DNA of 64,000 bases from Saxibacter everestensis (GCF_025787225.1 NZ_CP090958.1:1641856-1705855), one strand, 5' to 3'; shown: positions 36,300-45,426, numbered from the stretch's first letter. Translations and numbers: made by a program. Notes: generated by a model not told the origin, from the sequence alone.

Positions 36300-36617
36300 A
36301 TGAGCGAGCCTGTTGTCGTCATTGCCACATTTGTGCCGAATCCCGGCGAGCTCGACCGCGTCCGTCTTGCGTTGGATATCGCCATTGAGCAGGTGCACCA
36401 GGAGGACGGCTGCGAACTGTACGCCATCCATGAAGCGCCGAACGGCAACATCATCATGATCGAAAAGTGGGAATCCGCCGAGCTACTCGATACGCATGGT
36501 GCGGGAGTCGCGGTTCAGGATCTGAATGAATCGCTCAGTGGCCTGTTGGCCGAGGCAGTGGATGTTGTCCGGCTGACGCCGTTGCCGGTGGGCAGCGACG
36601 GCAAGGGCGCGCTGTAA
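36300..36617 (+). CDS. antibiotic-biosynthesis-monooxygenase (ABM) domain protein
   Basis: A 105-residue dimeric alpha/beta-barrel protein, with VVVIATFVPNPGELDRVRLALD, EDGCELYAIHEAPNGNIIMIEKWES. The ABM fold includes YgiN-like quinol monooxygenases and heme-degrading enzymes; no heme-binding residues are evident. RBS GAAGGGGAA precedes the ATG, so the longer reading from 36228 is not used. It lies 2 bp before the YbaK-like gene as an operon. Confidence 0.85.
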   Translation: MSEPVVVIATFVPNPGELDRVRLALDIAIEQVHQEDGCELYAIHEAPNGNIIMIEKWESAELLDTHGAGVAVQDLNESLSGLLAEAVDVVRLTPLPVGSDGKGAL

Positions 36618-36619
36618 CG

Positions 36620-37168
36620 ATGACATTCCCGGCCTTCTCCGGCGTAGATGTGCTTGCCGCCGAAGATCATCCCGAATTACTTGCCTCTGCGGTGAGCGAT
36701 GGACTCCAGGCATCCGGCTTGATAACTCAGGCCGGAGTCTTCGCAATCGATCCTGAGCACGCTGACACCGAGACGCTGACCAGTCAATTCGGCTTCTCGC
36801 TGGATGATTCTGCCAACTGCGTGGTTATCGGAGGCAAGCGCGGAGGAGAGCAGCGCGTTGCCGCCTGCGTCGTGCTGGCGAGCACCCGAGCCGACGTCAA
36901 TAAAACTGCCAAAGGCATGCTGGATGTGCGAAAGGCTTCGTTCCTCTCGACCGAGCAGGCCGTGGCGGATACCGGAATGGAGTTTGGCGGAATCACTCCG
37001 ATTGGGGTGCCGGCGGTTTGGCGGATACTCGTTGACTCACGAGTTGTGGACCGGGAGGCAATAATTCTCGGTTCCGGAGTGCGTCGCTCCAAGCTCGTGC
37101 TCCCCGGGTCGGCCCTGGCGGAATATCCGGGTGTCGAGATCGTCGAAGGGCTGGCGAACCCGGCCTAA
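36620..37168 (+). CDS. YbaK/EbsC-family aminoacyl-tRNA deacylase-like protein
   Basis: A 182-residue protein of the YbaK fold, which clears mischarged aminoacyl-tRNAs in trans (for example Cys- or Ala-tRNAPro). Visible features: CVVIGGKRGGEQRVAACVVL, a conserved Lys in TAKGMLDVRKASFLS and the GGITPIGVP loop. It is longer than YbaK by an N-terminal extension. The exact tRNA substrate is unknown. It is probably co-transcribed with the ABM gene. Confidence 0.85.
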   Translation: MTFPAFSGVDVLAAEDHPELLASAVSDGLQASGLITQAGVFAIDPEHADTETLTSQFGFSLDDSANCVVIGGKRGGEQRVAACVVLASTRADVNKTAKGMLDVRKASFLSTEQAVADTGMEFGGITPIGVPAVWRILVDSRVVDREAIILGSGVRRSKLVLPGSALAEYPGVEIVEGLANPA

Positions 37169-37548
37169 GTGGCGGTTTTCTTCACTGCCGGATTGCGGCA
37201 GTCGGGTGGGCGGTCGGCTTCCCGCACGGATGGCGGCGGCCCGGCGGGTGGGTGGGCAGCGCTTCCCGCACGGATGGCGGCGGTCGAGTGGGCGGTCGGC
37301 CGACTGGACGTCGAGAGTGCAGCCGGGCGGCGGTCGGATGGGTGAGCGGCGGTGGTTTCCTTCCTGCACGGATGGCGGCGGCCGGGTGAGCGGACGGCGA
37401 GAGTGCAGCCGGGCAGGCCGTTCGCCGGGGGCGGCCAGTTGCAATACGAGCAGCTCGCGCCGCATGATCTGGCAATACTAGTACGAATTTAGAACACTCT
37501 GCGTAGCAGTCGGCAGTGACTGTCAGTGGTGCCGGATACGGTTGTTTC
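37169..37548. other. 380-bp gene-free region of dispersed short repeats
   Basis: No convincing gene. TTCCCGCACGGATGGCGGCG recurs at 37219, 37263 and 37361 (third with one change). CGAGAGTGCAGCCGGGC recurs at about 37312 and 37398. The spacer seems built by successive local duplications. The last ~60 bp are AT-richer and should hold the promoter of the HNH gene. Confidence 0.75.
37219..37381. repeat. three copies of a ~20-bp repeat upstream of the HNH gene
   Basis: TTCCCGCACGGATGGCGGCG at 37219 and 37263 and TTCCTGCACGGATGGCGGCG at 37361, spaced 44 and 98 bp. They are embedded in GGTCGG/GGGTGAGCGG-rich DNA. Confidence 0.8.
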
Positions 37549-39243
37549 ATGGATAGCAACCGGGAATCGCATACCGACGACATGGTCGAGCGGGCGAACG
37601 GCGTAGCCGCCGCGGTTGGTGCCGTCTTCAGCTCCGGCGAGCTCGCCCGGGCCGGCGACCGCGAGGTCCTTGCTATCGCAGATGCCGTCGAGGCCGCGAG
37701 CCGCCGACTCGGCGCACTTCAGGTCCAATTGGCCGGAGAGATCGAGTCCCGGAGCATTGCCGACCGGCGCGGCCAGCGCGGCACCGTCCCGCTGCTACGC
37801 GACCGGCTGCGGATCACGGCGAGCGAGGCGAAACGGCGGCTCGATGTCGCAGCCGCGACAGCCACTCAACGCTCCCTGACAGGAACGCCTCTCGCGCCAG
37901 CTTGTCCAAGTACGGCAGGAGCCCTTCACGACGGCCGGTTGAGCATAGATGCTGCGAAGGTGCTTGCTGAGAAACTGTCAGTGATCCGGGAAAAGGCGGA
38001 GACCGCGGACGACGATATCCTGGCGGGGCGCGCCCCGGCCGAGATCACGGCTCAGGCCGAGGAATACCTCGTGGCGCAGGCGGAGGGATACGACCCGGGA
38101 TTCGTCGCGCAGTGCGGTGCCCGGTGGATTACCCTCCTCGATCCCGATGGAGTCCGGCCCAGCGCGGCGGAGATCAGGCTGGAACACGGCCTGTGGTTCG
38201 GAACACCCCGCCGGAACGGACTGGTTCCGTTCCGGGGAGCCATGACTCAGATCCAGCACGAAACGCTGCTCAGCGCAGCCGGTCCGGCCACCAGCCCGCG
38301 TCACCGGAATGGCTCGGACGAGGAGTGCCAACCGGGCAGAACGAACGAGCAGAGTGTCGCCTTCAAACCAGGTGCCGAAGGGACAGTAGGTGCCGACGGT
38401 GTTAGGCCAGGTGCTGTCGGCGGAGTAGTGCAGCAGGCCAGCGGTAGTGAGCCGGTTGTCGGCGGCGGTCAGCCAAATGCTGTGGGCGGACCAGCGCCTG
38501 TCGGCGGGACAACAGATGGCGGGGTCGGCGAAACAGCGCCTGCCGGCGAATGTCAGCCGGAGGGCAGGGTCGGCGAAACAGCGCCCGCCAGCGGAGCAGA
38601 TACGGGAGTCGCTACGACGGTCTGCTGCGAACCGGACATGGGCGGTGATGCAGCAGATGCCGGCGGCGAAGACCAGAGAACTTATCAACACAAGCTGCTC
38701 GATGAGCTTATCGCGTGCTGCTCCACGGCATTGAAGTCGGGCACCGTAGGCGGCAGCGACGCCACGATCATGGTCAGCATCGACTATGAAACCCTCTATG
38801 AGAAGGCCAGCGGCCACGGTCTACTCAGTCATACCGGTCCGATCGGCGTCTCGACGGTCCGTCGACTGGCCTGCGACGCCGCGATGATCCCGGTTGTTCT
38901 CGGGGGCGCCGGACAGGTGCTCGACGTAGGCACTGCGCGACGCCTGTTCACGCCTGCCCAGCGACGCGCGATCATTGCGCGCGACGGTGGCTGCATCATG
39001 CCTGGCTGCACCGCGCCGCCAAGCTGGTGCATTGTTCATCATGTCGACTTCCACTCCGAAGGCGGTCCCACTTCGATAGCCAACGGAGCTTTGCTCTGCG
39101 ATCACGACCACGGCGTGATCCACGCCGGAGACTGGACCGTAATCATGCAGGAAGGCATCCCGTGGGTAATTCCGCCGCGCTGGGTCGACCCGCGCCGGAC
39201 ACCGCGGCGGAATCACTATCATCGACCGCCACCACTGGAATAA
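37549..39243 (+). CDS. DUF222 (13E12-type) HNH endonuclease family protein
   Basis: A 564-residue member of the multicopy actinobacterial DUF222-HNH family (REP13E12-like). DUF222 covers about residues 10-230. A low-complexity Gly/Val/Ala/Pro linker follows (~270-375; it includes a 15-codon direct repeat). The C-terminal HNH nuclease has CIMPGCTAPPSWCIVHHVDF and ANGALLCDHDHGVIHAG with zinc Cys and catalytic His. The function is unproven; family members are suspected mobile or DNA-processing nucleases. The ATG at 37549 is preferred to a GTG at 37516. Its stop codon sits in a 14-bp triplicate. Confidence 0.85.
   Translation: MDSNRESHTDDMVERANGVAAAVGAVFSSGELARAGDREVLAIADAVEAASRRLGALQVQLAGEIESRSIADRRGQRGTVPLLRDRLRITASEAKRRLDVAAATATQRSLTGTPLAPACPSTAGALHDGRLSIDAAKVLAEKLSVIREKAETADDDILAGRAPAEITAQAEEYLVAQAEGYDPGFVAQCGARWITLLDPDGVRPSAAEIRLEHGLWFGTPRRNGLVPFRGAMTQIQHETLLSAAGPATSPRHRNGSDEECQPGRTNEQSVAFKPGAEGTVGADGVRPGAVGGVVQQASGSEPVVGGGQPNAVGGPAPVGGTTDGGVGETAPAGECQPEGRVGETAPASGADTGVATTVCCEPDMGGDAADAGGEDQRTYQHKLLDELIACCSTALKSGTVGGSDATIMVSIDYETLYEKASGHGLLSHTGPIGVSTVRRLACDAAMIPVVLGGAGQVLDVGTARRLFTPAQRRAIIARDGGCIMPGCTAPPSWCIVHHVDFHSEGGPTSIANGALLCDHDHGVIHAGDWTVIMQEGIPWVIPPRWVDPRRTPRRNHYHRPPPLE
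38522..38585 (+). repeat. 45-bp-period in-frame repeat in the HNH gene linker
   Basis: GGGTCGGCGAAACAGCGCC at 38522-38540 recurs at 38567-38585, period 45 bp (15 codons). Looser GTCGGCGG-type repeats run across about 38370-38600. Confidence 0.75.
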
Positions 39244-39275
39244 GACCAGTGGAACAAGACAACTGGAACGAGACA
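39234..39275. repeat. 14-bp triplicate anchored on the HNH-gene stop codon
   Basis: ACTGGAATAAGACC (39234-39247, holding the TAA stop), AGTGGAACAAGACA (39248-39261) and ACTGGAACGAGACA (39262-39275) are three adjacent 14-bp units. Confidence 0.88.
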
Positions 39276-39371
39276 GGACTGTCAGGTCGAATTTCTGCCA
39301 GCTCCGAGGTCGCGGGGCGTGATGGGATCGAGCAATCACCGCGCTTCCCGGACCCAAGAACTGAGGAAAGA

Positions 39372-40226
39372 ATGCAAGAGCCCACCACACAAACGATCGC
39401 GAAAGCTTCACAATTTGCCGCGCTGCACCAAAATGGCCCTCTGGTACTTCCCAACGCGTGGGATATCGCCTCGGCGGTCTTGGTCCAGGATGCGGGCGCT
39501 GCGGCAATCGCGACAACAAGCGCCGGCGTTGCCTGGAGCCTGGGCGTACCGGACGGAAACAGCCTCACCAGGGAGCAGGCCATCGAGTTCGCCGCTCGGC
39601 TTGTCGCGGCCGTAGACGTTCCAGTGACCGTCGACATCGAGGCCGGATACGGCGAAACAGCAGATCAGGTAGCGACAACAGTGAGCATGCTTGCCGCCTG
39701 CGGAGCTATCGGTTGCAACATCGAGGATGCAAATGGTTCGACGCTACGAGACGTGCGCGACCAATCGGAGCGGATCGCTGCCGCCAGGTCGACGGCCGAT
39801 AGATCTGGCATCCCGTTCTTCATCAATGCCCGGATCGATACCTACCTTTTGAACGCAACGTCGTCGAGCAACCTGCTCGCAGAAACTGCTCAGGAAACTG
39901 CTGTGCGCGCGCAGGCGTACGTGGCCGCGGGCGCGGATGGGATCTTCGTTCCCGGCCTCACCGACCTGTCAGCCCTTCGAATACTGGCGGATTCGATACC
40001 TGTTCCACTGAATGCGATGTCGGGAAGCGGCGGACCTTCGGTTGGCCAGCTTTCGGCGTCCGGCGTGCGTAGGGTGAGCGTTGGGATGGGCCTCGCGCAG
40101 TCGGCCTACGCCGTAGCTCGGACGGCGGCAGCGGAAATGTTGGACTCTGGCACGTTCGACTCGCTTGGCGAGTCAGTCGACTATGGCCAGATGAACGCCT
40201 TGTTGGCTGAAGCTCATCGCCGGTAG
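39372..40226 (+). CDS. isocitrate lyase / PEP mutase superfamily protein
   Basis: A 284-residue barrel enzyme of the PEPM/ICL superfamily: GPLVLPNAWDIASAVLVQDAG, AIATTSAGVAWSLGVPDG, VTVDIEAGYG with the metal-binding acids, and INARIDTYL. The usual lyase loop Cys (KKCGH) is absent, so it is not isocitrate lyase itself. Oxaloacetate decarboxylase, phosphonopyruvate hydrolase and carboxy-PEP mutase are alternatives. RBS GAGGAAAG precedes the ATG. No phosphonate genes lie nearby. Confidence 0.8.
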   Translation: MQEPTTQTIAKASQFAALHQNGPLVLPNAWDIASAVLVQDAGAAAIATTSAGVAWSLGVPDGNSLTREQAIEFAARLVAAVDVPVTVDIEAGYGETADQVATTVSMLAACGAIGCNIEDANGSTLRDVRDQSERIAAARSTADRSGIPFFINARIDTYLLNATSSSNLLAETAQETAVRAQAYVAAGADGIFVPGLTDLSALRILADSIPVPLNAMSGSGGPSVGQLSASGVRRVSVGMGLAQSAYAVARTAAAEMLDSGTFDSLGESVDYGQMNALLAEAHRR

Positions 40227-40367
40227 GCACGCGTCCGCCCGATCACGTTCGCTGCGTTACCCGCTCCCCCCGGACCGATCCCCCGCCCCCTGGCGGTCGA
40301 ACAGACGACGCTTCCGGCGCCCGCAGAGCCCAGAGACCAGCTAGGCACGACCTTCAGGAGGAGTCAG

Positions 40368-41186
40368 CTACGCTCTGGGCGCCCTCAGCGCCCAGAAAAC
40401 CACGGCGGACGCCGCAGCCACATTCAGCGAATCGACGGCGCCGGACATCGGTATCCGCACGACCTCATCGGCAGCTGACACTGTGCCGCGCTTCAGGCCG
40501 TCTCCCTCCGTGCCAAAGATCACCGCCAACTTGTCCGGTGCAGCCGCGGCAAGCGCGTCCAGGGAGACGGCGTCGTCGCTGAGTGCCATGGCGGCCGTGG
40601 TGAATCCGTGTTCGGTGAACGTCGACAAGCCGCTCGGCCATTCGTCCAGCCGGGTCCACGGGACCTGGAAAACTGTGCCCATCGAGACCCGGATGCTGCG
40701 GCGATACAAGGGATCCGCGCATCGGGGCGTCACGAACACCGCATCCACCCCAAGCCCCGCCGCGGAACGAAAAATCGCCCCCACGTTAGTGTGGTCCACG
40801 ATGTCCTCCAGCACCGCCACGCGACGCGCGCCGGCAAGCAACTCCGGAACGGACGGAAGTTGGGGCCGCTGCATCGCGGCAAGCGCGCCTCTATGCAGGT
40901 GGTACCCCGTCAGCTGCTCGAGGACGTCGTCCTCGCCTACGAACACCGGAACATCTGGATGCGCAGCGATTAACGGCGCGAGATCTTCCAGCCACTTACG
41001 ATGCATCAGGAACGAACGTGGCACGTGGCCGGCCGCCATCGCGCGGCGAATAACGGTCGACGACTCGGCGATGTACATTCCCTTCTCCGGCTCGTGCTTG
41101 CGTCGAAGCACGACATCGGTCAGCCGGGTGTAGTCCGCGACACGCTCGTCGGTCGGGTCCGTGATCCGGATCGGCTCAAATCTCAA
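40368..41186 (-). CDS. TrmH/SpoU-family RNA 2'-O-methyltransferase
   Basis: A 272-residue rRNA/tRNA ribose methyltransferase. The N-terminal substrate-binding domain (KGMYIAESSTVIRRAMAAGH) precedes the SPOUT fold with DHTNVGAIFRSAAGLGVD, KLAVIFGTEGDGLK and IPMSGAVDSLNVAAASAV. Several actinobacterial relatives are annotated as 23S rRNA or tRNA methylases (including thiostrepton-resistance-like enzymes), but the target is unknown here. The likely TTG start overlaps the TSUP gene by 11 bp. An 8-bp hairpin (40375-40395) lies within its last codons. Confidence 0.87.
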   Translation of the reverse strand: MRFEPIRITDPTDERVADYTRLTDVVLRRKHEPEKGMYIAESSTVIRRAMAAGHVPRSFLMHRKWLEDLAPLIAAHPDVPVFVGEDDVLEQLTGYHLHRGALAAMQRPQLPSVPELLAGARRVAVLEDIVDHTNVGAIFRSAAGLGVDAVFVTPRCADPLYRRSIRVSMGTVFQVPWTRLDEWPSGLSTFTEHGFTTAAMALSDDAVSLDALAAAAPDKLAVIFGTEGDGLKRGTVSAADEVVRIPMSGAVDSLNVAAASAVVFWALRAPRA

Positions 41187-42063
41187 GGATTCTCCACAGC
41201 GCGACGAGCCCGAGGATTACGATAATCACCCGCAGCAGAACGGGCGAAAGCCTGCGGCCAATTCTGGCTCCGAAGCTTCCACCGATCATCGACCCGATCG
41301 CGATCAGCAGGACTGCCAGCCAGTTGATCCGATCAAAGCCCACCACGACGTACGTCGTCGCCGCCACCGCATTGACTACCAGGACGAGAATGTTCTTCGC
41401 GCCGTTGATCCTTTGTAAGGTCTCAGGCAGCAACAGCCCAAGGAAACCAATCAGCAGAATTCCCTGGGCGGCAGCGAAGTAGCCCCCGTAGATTCCGGTG
41501 AGGAAGACGACAGTTATCACTCCGATCGTCCGCCCCAAAGACATGTGAGGCTGACCGCCGCCGTCCGCGTGGCCGGGATTGTGCCGGTCCCCGGCCACGT
41601 CCGACGAGTCTCCCGAACTCGCTGATCGCCCGGTTGAATCGTCGCCCGCCTGCTGGTCCTTGTCGAGCTGCGCCGCCTTGCGTCGCCTAATCCAGCGCTG
41701 CAGCGCCGGCTGGGTGACGACCATGACGAGCGCCAGGACCAATAGAACCGGCACGATGGTTTCGAAGGCGGTCTCCGGCAGGTGCAGCAGCAACCATGCC
41801 CCGGTCAGCGCGCCTACTAGGGAAGCCGGAATCAGCTGAAGCAGGCGCTTCTTCTGGCCCGCCAACTCCTTGCGATAACCAATCGAGCTGGTGATATTTC
41901 CGGGCACGAGACCGACTGCGTTACTCATCGTGGCGGCTACGGGTGGCACGCCGAACGCGACAAGAGCGGGAAAGGTGATCAGGGTGCCCGAACCGACAAT
42001 CGCATTGATCACGCCGGCGCCCAGGCCCGCAAGGAGGATGAGCGCCATTTCAAGAACGGACAA
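41176..42063 (-). CDS. TSUP (TauE/SafE) family membrane transporter
   Basis: A 295-residue transporter with about 8 hydrophobic helices in two halves. Each half begins with the family pattern (LAGLGAGVINAIVGSGTLIT; GIYGGYFAAAQGILLIG). A hydrophilic, Asp/Ser/His-rich loop (~130-175) separates them. The family exports or imports sulfite, sulfoacetate and other organosulfur anions; the substrate is unknown. A TTG start at 42063 with GAAGG upstream is used; ATG at 42048 is an alternative. It is in an operon with the downstream RNA methylase and probably the upstream ABC gene. Confidence 0.87.
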   Translation of the reverse strand: MSVLEMALILLAGLGAGVINAIVGSGTLITFPALVAFGVPPVAATMSNAVGLVPGNITSSIGYRKELAGQKKRLLQLIPASLVGALTGAWLLLHLPETAFETIVPVLLVLALVMVVTQPALQRWIRRRKAAQLDKDQQAGDDSTGRSASSGDSSDVAGDRHNPGHADGGGQPHMSLGRTIGVITVVFLTGIYGGYFAAAQGILLIGFLGLLLPETLQRINGAKNILVLVVNAVAATTYVVVGFDRINWLAVLLIAIGSMIGGSFGARIGRRLSPVLLRVIIVILGLVALWRILEI

Positions 42064-42077
42064 TTAGCTGACCTTCA

Positions 42078-42866
42078 CTAGTTGACCTTGGCCCGGGCCG
42101 TGAATCGCCCTTCCTCCTGGCTCACCGTCAGCTCAACGCCGAAAGTTGCCGTCAGGTTCTCTGCGGTCAAGACGTCATTCACCGCGCCCGCGGCAACAAT
42201 CTGTGCGTCACGCAGCAGCAGGGCATGCGTTATTCCAGGCGGAATTTCTTCCACATGGTGAGTCACCATGAATACGACCGGCGCGAACTTGTCTTGCATG
42301 ATCTCAGCGAGAGCCGCAATCAGTTCCTCGCGGCCACCCAGATCAAGGCCGGCGGCTGGCTCGTCAAGCAACAGCAGTTCGGGGTCGGTCATCAGCGAGC
42401 GAGCGATCTGGACCCGCTTCTTTTCGCCATCGCTAAGCGTGCCGTAGGTGCGTTCGGAAAGTTCCGCCACGCCGAATGCTGCCAGCAGGTCCGCGGCCCG
42501 TGACTCATCGACATCGTCGTAATTCTCATTCCAGCGGCCGGTCACCGCGTACGACGCCGTGACTACCGCGTCACGTACCGTTTCGTGCGGCGGGATCCGG
42601 GCTGCCAGCGAGGCAGAGGCGAGGCCGATTCGCGGTCGCAGTTCGAACACGTCGACTGAACCGAGCCGCTCGCCCAGAATGTTCACCTCACCAGCGGTCG
42701 GGTGCATCCTTCCTGCGGCGATCTCCAGCAGCGTTGTCTTGCCAGCGCCGTTCGGGCCAAGGATCACCCAGCGATCCGTGTCGAAAACGGTCAAATCCAC
42801 GGATTCGAGGAGCAACTTGTCTCCGCGCCGGAGGCTCACACCGCTAAAAGAAAGCACTTCAGTCAT
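42078..42866 (-). CDS. ABC transporter ATP-binding protein (stand-alone)
   Basis: A 262-residue ATPase with Walker A GPNGAGKTTLLEIAAGRM, the signature LSDGEKKRVQIARS (D in place of the second G), Walker B LLLLDEPAAGLDLGG and the His switch VTHHVEEIP. No permease gene is adjacent except the TSUP gene, which is not an ABC component. The closest pattern is the YlmA/ModF-like single-ATPase group. The role is unknown. Confidence 0.85.
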   Translation of the reverse strand: MTEVLSFSGVSLRRGDKLLLESVDLTVFDTDRWVILGPNGAGKTTLLEIAAGRMHPTAGEVNILGERLGSVDVFELRPRIGLASASLAARIPPHETVRDAVVTASYAVTGRWNENYDDVDESRAADLLAAFGVAELSERTYGTLSDGEKKRVQIARSLMTDPELLLLDEPAAGLDLGGREELIAALAEIMQDKFAPVVFMVTHHVEEIPPGITHALLLRDAQIVAAGAVNDVLTAENLTATFGVELTVSQEEGRFTARAKVN

Positions 42867-42931
42867 GGTCTCGACCTTATCGTTTACGGTCGACCAGCTT
42901 TGCGTTGGGATGCCCGTCGTAGTGTTGCTCT

Positions 42932-43723
42932 ATGCCCGGAGCAAACGAATCTATCGCGATGACAGCCTGGATGAACGGAGTGCTCTGTCATCGCACTGGA
43001 ATCGACCACGCGCTCGACGCGATAACGGGTGACAACGATCTGGCGCCCGTCGTCGCCGCGGACGACGTTTTCGGGCTGCCCGCAGGGGCCGGAATTTCAC
43101 TTTTAGCCGGCGCGCTTCGCCAGGCCGACGTCACCTCGCTACGACTCGCACTGCCAGTCCCGGGAGATGTCTCCATGCTTCCCGCGACGCCCGGTCTGGC
43201 TGAGGCAATGTCATCGGGTCAGGCGGTAGTTGCCGAAACAGCCGGAGTCGCCGCGGCGGTATTGGTGCCCTGCTCTCTTCGACCCGCCGGCCAGTCCCTC
43301 GACGACTATGTGTCCCGCAGCGAATGGCGCATTTTCGAATGCGCACCGGTTCGTTACTCCCCTGTCGCGTCCTCGACGCTTGGCGAGGCCGAGCGCGCGA
43401 TGAAGGAGGCGGTGCTGGAGGCGCTGGGATCGCTCGCCGAGCCCTCCAGCTCGCAGGCTTTCCCGCTAGCCGCCTGGCAGGAAGGAAACGTGGATCGAGC
43501 CCGCGGCGTTCTATCGGCCGGTGATGACGTCGACCTGCCGGGAGCATCTCCGCGTGCAGTGCGTGTGGCAAGCATGGCGCTGCGCATGTTGGCACTGACC
43601 GAAGCCGCTCCACCACACGAACTCGGATTTTCCAGCCACCATGAAGAACACGCGCAGCTGGACTTTCTGAATCGCGCAGCGCGGCAGGCCTTGGTACTTG
43701 CGGTCAACGACACCCGGCCGTAG
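42932..43723 (+). CDS. conserved hypothetical protein next to serB
   Basis: A 263-residue soluble protein not matched to a known enzyme. No signal peptide, membrane helix or metal motif is evident. Features are an Ala/Leu-rich composition, an early MTAWMNGVLCHRTGIDHALD segment, a glycine turn (FGLPAGAGISLLAGAL), and a C-terminal helix-rich portion with HEEHAQLDFLNRAARQ. Two ATG choices exist (42932, 42959), neither with a strong RBS. It is divergent from the ABC gene and 81 bp upstream of serB on the same strand. Coding periodicity supports it as real. Confidence 0.65.
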   Translation: MPGANESIAMTAWMNGVLCHRTGIDHALDAITGDNDLAPVVAADDVFGLPAGAGISLLAGALRQADVTSLRLALPVPGDVSMLPATPGLAEAMSSGQAVVAETAGVAAAVLVPCSLRPAGQSLDDYVSRSEWRIFECAPVRYSPVASSTLGEAERAMKEAVLEALGSLAEPSSSQAFPLAAWQEGNVDRARGVLSAGDDVDLPGASPRAVRVASMALRMLALTEAAPPHELGFSSHHEEHAQLDFLNRAARQALVLAVNDTRP

Positions 43724-43804
43724 CTGATGTGCGCGGCGAAATGCACTACGAGGCATTGGCTTCGCGATTCTCCGTAGCCGGACCGATCCGGCTATTCTCA
43801 AGCG

Positions 43805-44677
43805 GTGATCGATTCTTACAGTCATCTCGTCGTCGTCGCGGAAACGCTGAATGACGACCAGCTCAAGCCAGTTCGGGACATCCTCGGCGCCGATTTTGTC
43901 GAATCCCGGACATCCTCGACGGCGTGCCAGGCGGTACATTTCCGACTGCGCATCGAGGCGACAGCAGATCAGCAGCAAGCAATTTCCCGAGCCGCCACCA
44001 GACTCGGCCTGGACACTTGCTGGCTTCCTGCTGCGCTGCAACGGTCCGCGCCCGGCTTGCTGGTCCTGGATGTCGATTCGACATTCATCGATCAGGAAGT
44101 GATCGAGCTGATCGCCGAGCGCTCGGGCACCCGCGAACAGGTGGCGGCTGTGACGGAGCGCGCGATGCGCGGTGAGCTGGACTTCGAGCAGAGCCTGCAC
44201 GCCCGGGTGGCGACTCTGAAGGGAATCAGTGATGACGTGTTCGATGCCGTGCGGCAGGAGGTCACCGTCACGGCGGGCGCCGAGGAACTCGTCCGCGCCG
44301 TCCAGTCGAATGGTGGCGACGTTGCCCTGGTATCGGGCGGCTTCGCAGAGATCGTCGTTCCGCTCGCCGCCGGCTTCGATATCGACAAGGTTCGCGCGAA
44401 TCGGCTCGAAGTGGACGGCGGGGTGCTGACCGGAAGGGTCCTGGGCGAGGTTGTGGATCGATCGGTCAAAGCGCGGATGCTTCAGGAGTATGCCAACGAG
44501 CTGGGCGTGCCGCTCAGCCGGACCGTCGCGGTCGGCGATGGCGCCAACGACCTGGACATGCTCGGCGTGGCCGGCCTGGGCATTGCCTTCCAGGCCAAGC
44601 CTGCGGTCCGTGAGCAGGCGGATATGAGTTTGGGGTTCCGGCGGCTGGACGCGATCGTCGCATTGCTCGGACTCTAA
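43805..44677 (+). CDS. serB: phosphoserine phosphatase
   Basis: A 290-residue HAD phosphatase that releases serine from phosphoserine. An N-terminal ACT-like region (~1-80) precedes the catalytic domain. Motif I is LLVLDVDSTFID with Asp89 (nucleophile) and Asp91. Motif II is VALVSGGF. Motifs III/IV are a Lys (RSVKARML) and VAVGDGANDLDML. The start is GTG. The gene is followed by repeats that copy its stop region. Confidence 0.93.
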   Translation: MIDSYSHLVVVAETLNDDQLKPVRDILGADFVESRTSSTACQAVHFRLRIEATADQQQAISRAATRLGLDTCWLPAALQRSAPGLLVLDVDSTFIDQEVIELIAERSGTREQVAAVTERAMRGELDFEQSLHARVATLKGISDDVFDAVRQEVTVTAGAEELVRAVQSNGGDVALVSGGFAEIVVPLAAGFDIDKVRANRLEVDGGVLTGRVLGEVVDRSVKARMLQEYANELGVPLSRTVAVGDGANDLDMLGVAGLGIAFQAKPAVREQADMSLGFRRLDAIVALLGL

Positions 44678-44758
44678 GCCCGGCCGCCAGCCGGATGAGC
44701 GAACCGGCTGGTGAGCCATCCAGCCGGGTGAGCTAGCCCGGCCGCCAGCCGGGTGAGC
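44678..44758. repeat. duplicated segment at the serB stop codon
   Basis: GCCCGGCCGCCAGCCGGATG plus AGC at 44678-44700, directly after the TAA, recurs at 44736-44758 with one change and again preceded by TA, period 58 bp. Shorter CAGCCGGGTG copies continue to about 44785. Confidence 0.8.
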
Positions 44759-44824
44759 CAACCAGCCGGGTGTGCCAACCGGGTGCCCCAACCTCACGCC
44801 ATGAACGCTACGGTCACGCCGTAC

Positions 44825-45322
44825 TTAACCCGGCAGATCCGCGACGTAGACAACCTGGCTCAGTCGAGCCTGGGCGGATTCGATCGAATCCCATTCGCCG
44901 GTGAACTCGAGGATTGCAGCCGTGCCGGGCGGAAACCGGTCGGCCCGGTCGTTGCTGAGCTGCTCGACAACGTCATGCATGGCGGGTTGATGCCCGATCA
45001 GCACAGCCGTCACGATGTCATCGTCGATCGTCTTGACCAGTTCCACCAGTTCGGCAGCTTCTGCCCCGTACATACCCCGGTCTGGGATGCACCGAACCGG
45101 ACTTTCCCACTGTGCGACCACCAGCTCTGCCGTCTGCACGGTGCGCAGTGCCGATGAGAAATAGATCTGCTCGGCCGGAACATTCTTGGCGAGCCACAGC
45201 CCCATCTGTTGGGCTTCCGCCTTGCCCCGGGCGTCGAGTGGGCGCTCATGGTCCGGCGTCCCTGGGGACTGCGCCGCATGTGCGTGGCGCATTATGACCA
45301 AACGGCGCGGCGCAGTCCCCAT
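44825..45322 (-). CDS. sixA: SixA-type histidine phosphatase
   Basis: A 165-residue member of the histidine phosphatase superfamily, with the phospho-accepting His in LVIMRHAHAAQSP and a second catalytic His in AVLIGHQPAMHD. SixA proteins dephosphorylate histidine phosphotransfer proteins; in actinobacteria the target is usually unknown. The ATG at 45322 with CAGGAAG upstream is used rather than the long reading from 45871, which would run through fabI. It follows fabI by 104 bp. Confidence 0.87.
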   Translation of the reverse strand: MGTAPRRLVIMRHAHAAQSPGTPDHERPLDARGKAEAQQMGLWLAKNVPAEQIYFSSALRTVQTAELVVAQWESPVRCIPDRGMYGAEAAELVELVKTIDDDIVTAVLIGHQPAMHDVVEQLSNDRADRFPPGTAAILEFTGEWDSIESAQARLSQVVYVADLPG

Positions 45323-45426
45323 GGTGACTTCCTGTTCTGAGCTAAACGTGAATGAGGCTTCGAACGGTGATGCGAACCGGCTATGCGAGTCAGGGGCACG
45401 CTCTTGTGCGCCCCCAGCTTGGGCTG

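Noticed and set aside
40375-40395. Terminator at the end of the SpoU-type methylase gene
   Set aside because: The 8-bp hairpin lies inside the last coding codons and has no T-run in either direction.
42078-42866. ABC ATPase as the partner of the adjacent TSUP membrane protein
   Set aside because: TSUP transporters are secondary carriers and do not use ABC ATPases. The adjacency is probably incidental operon sharing.
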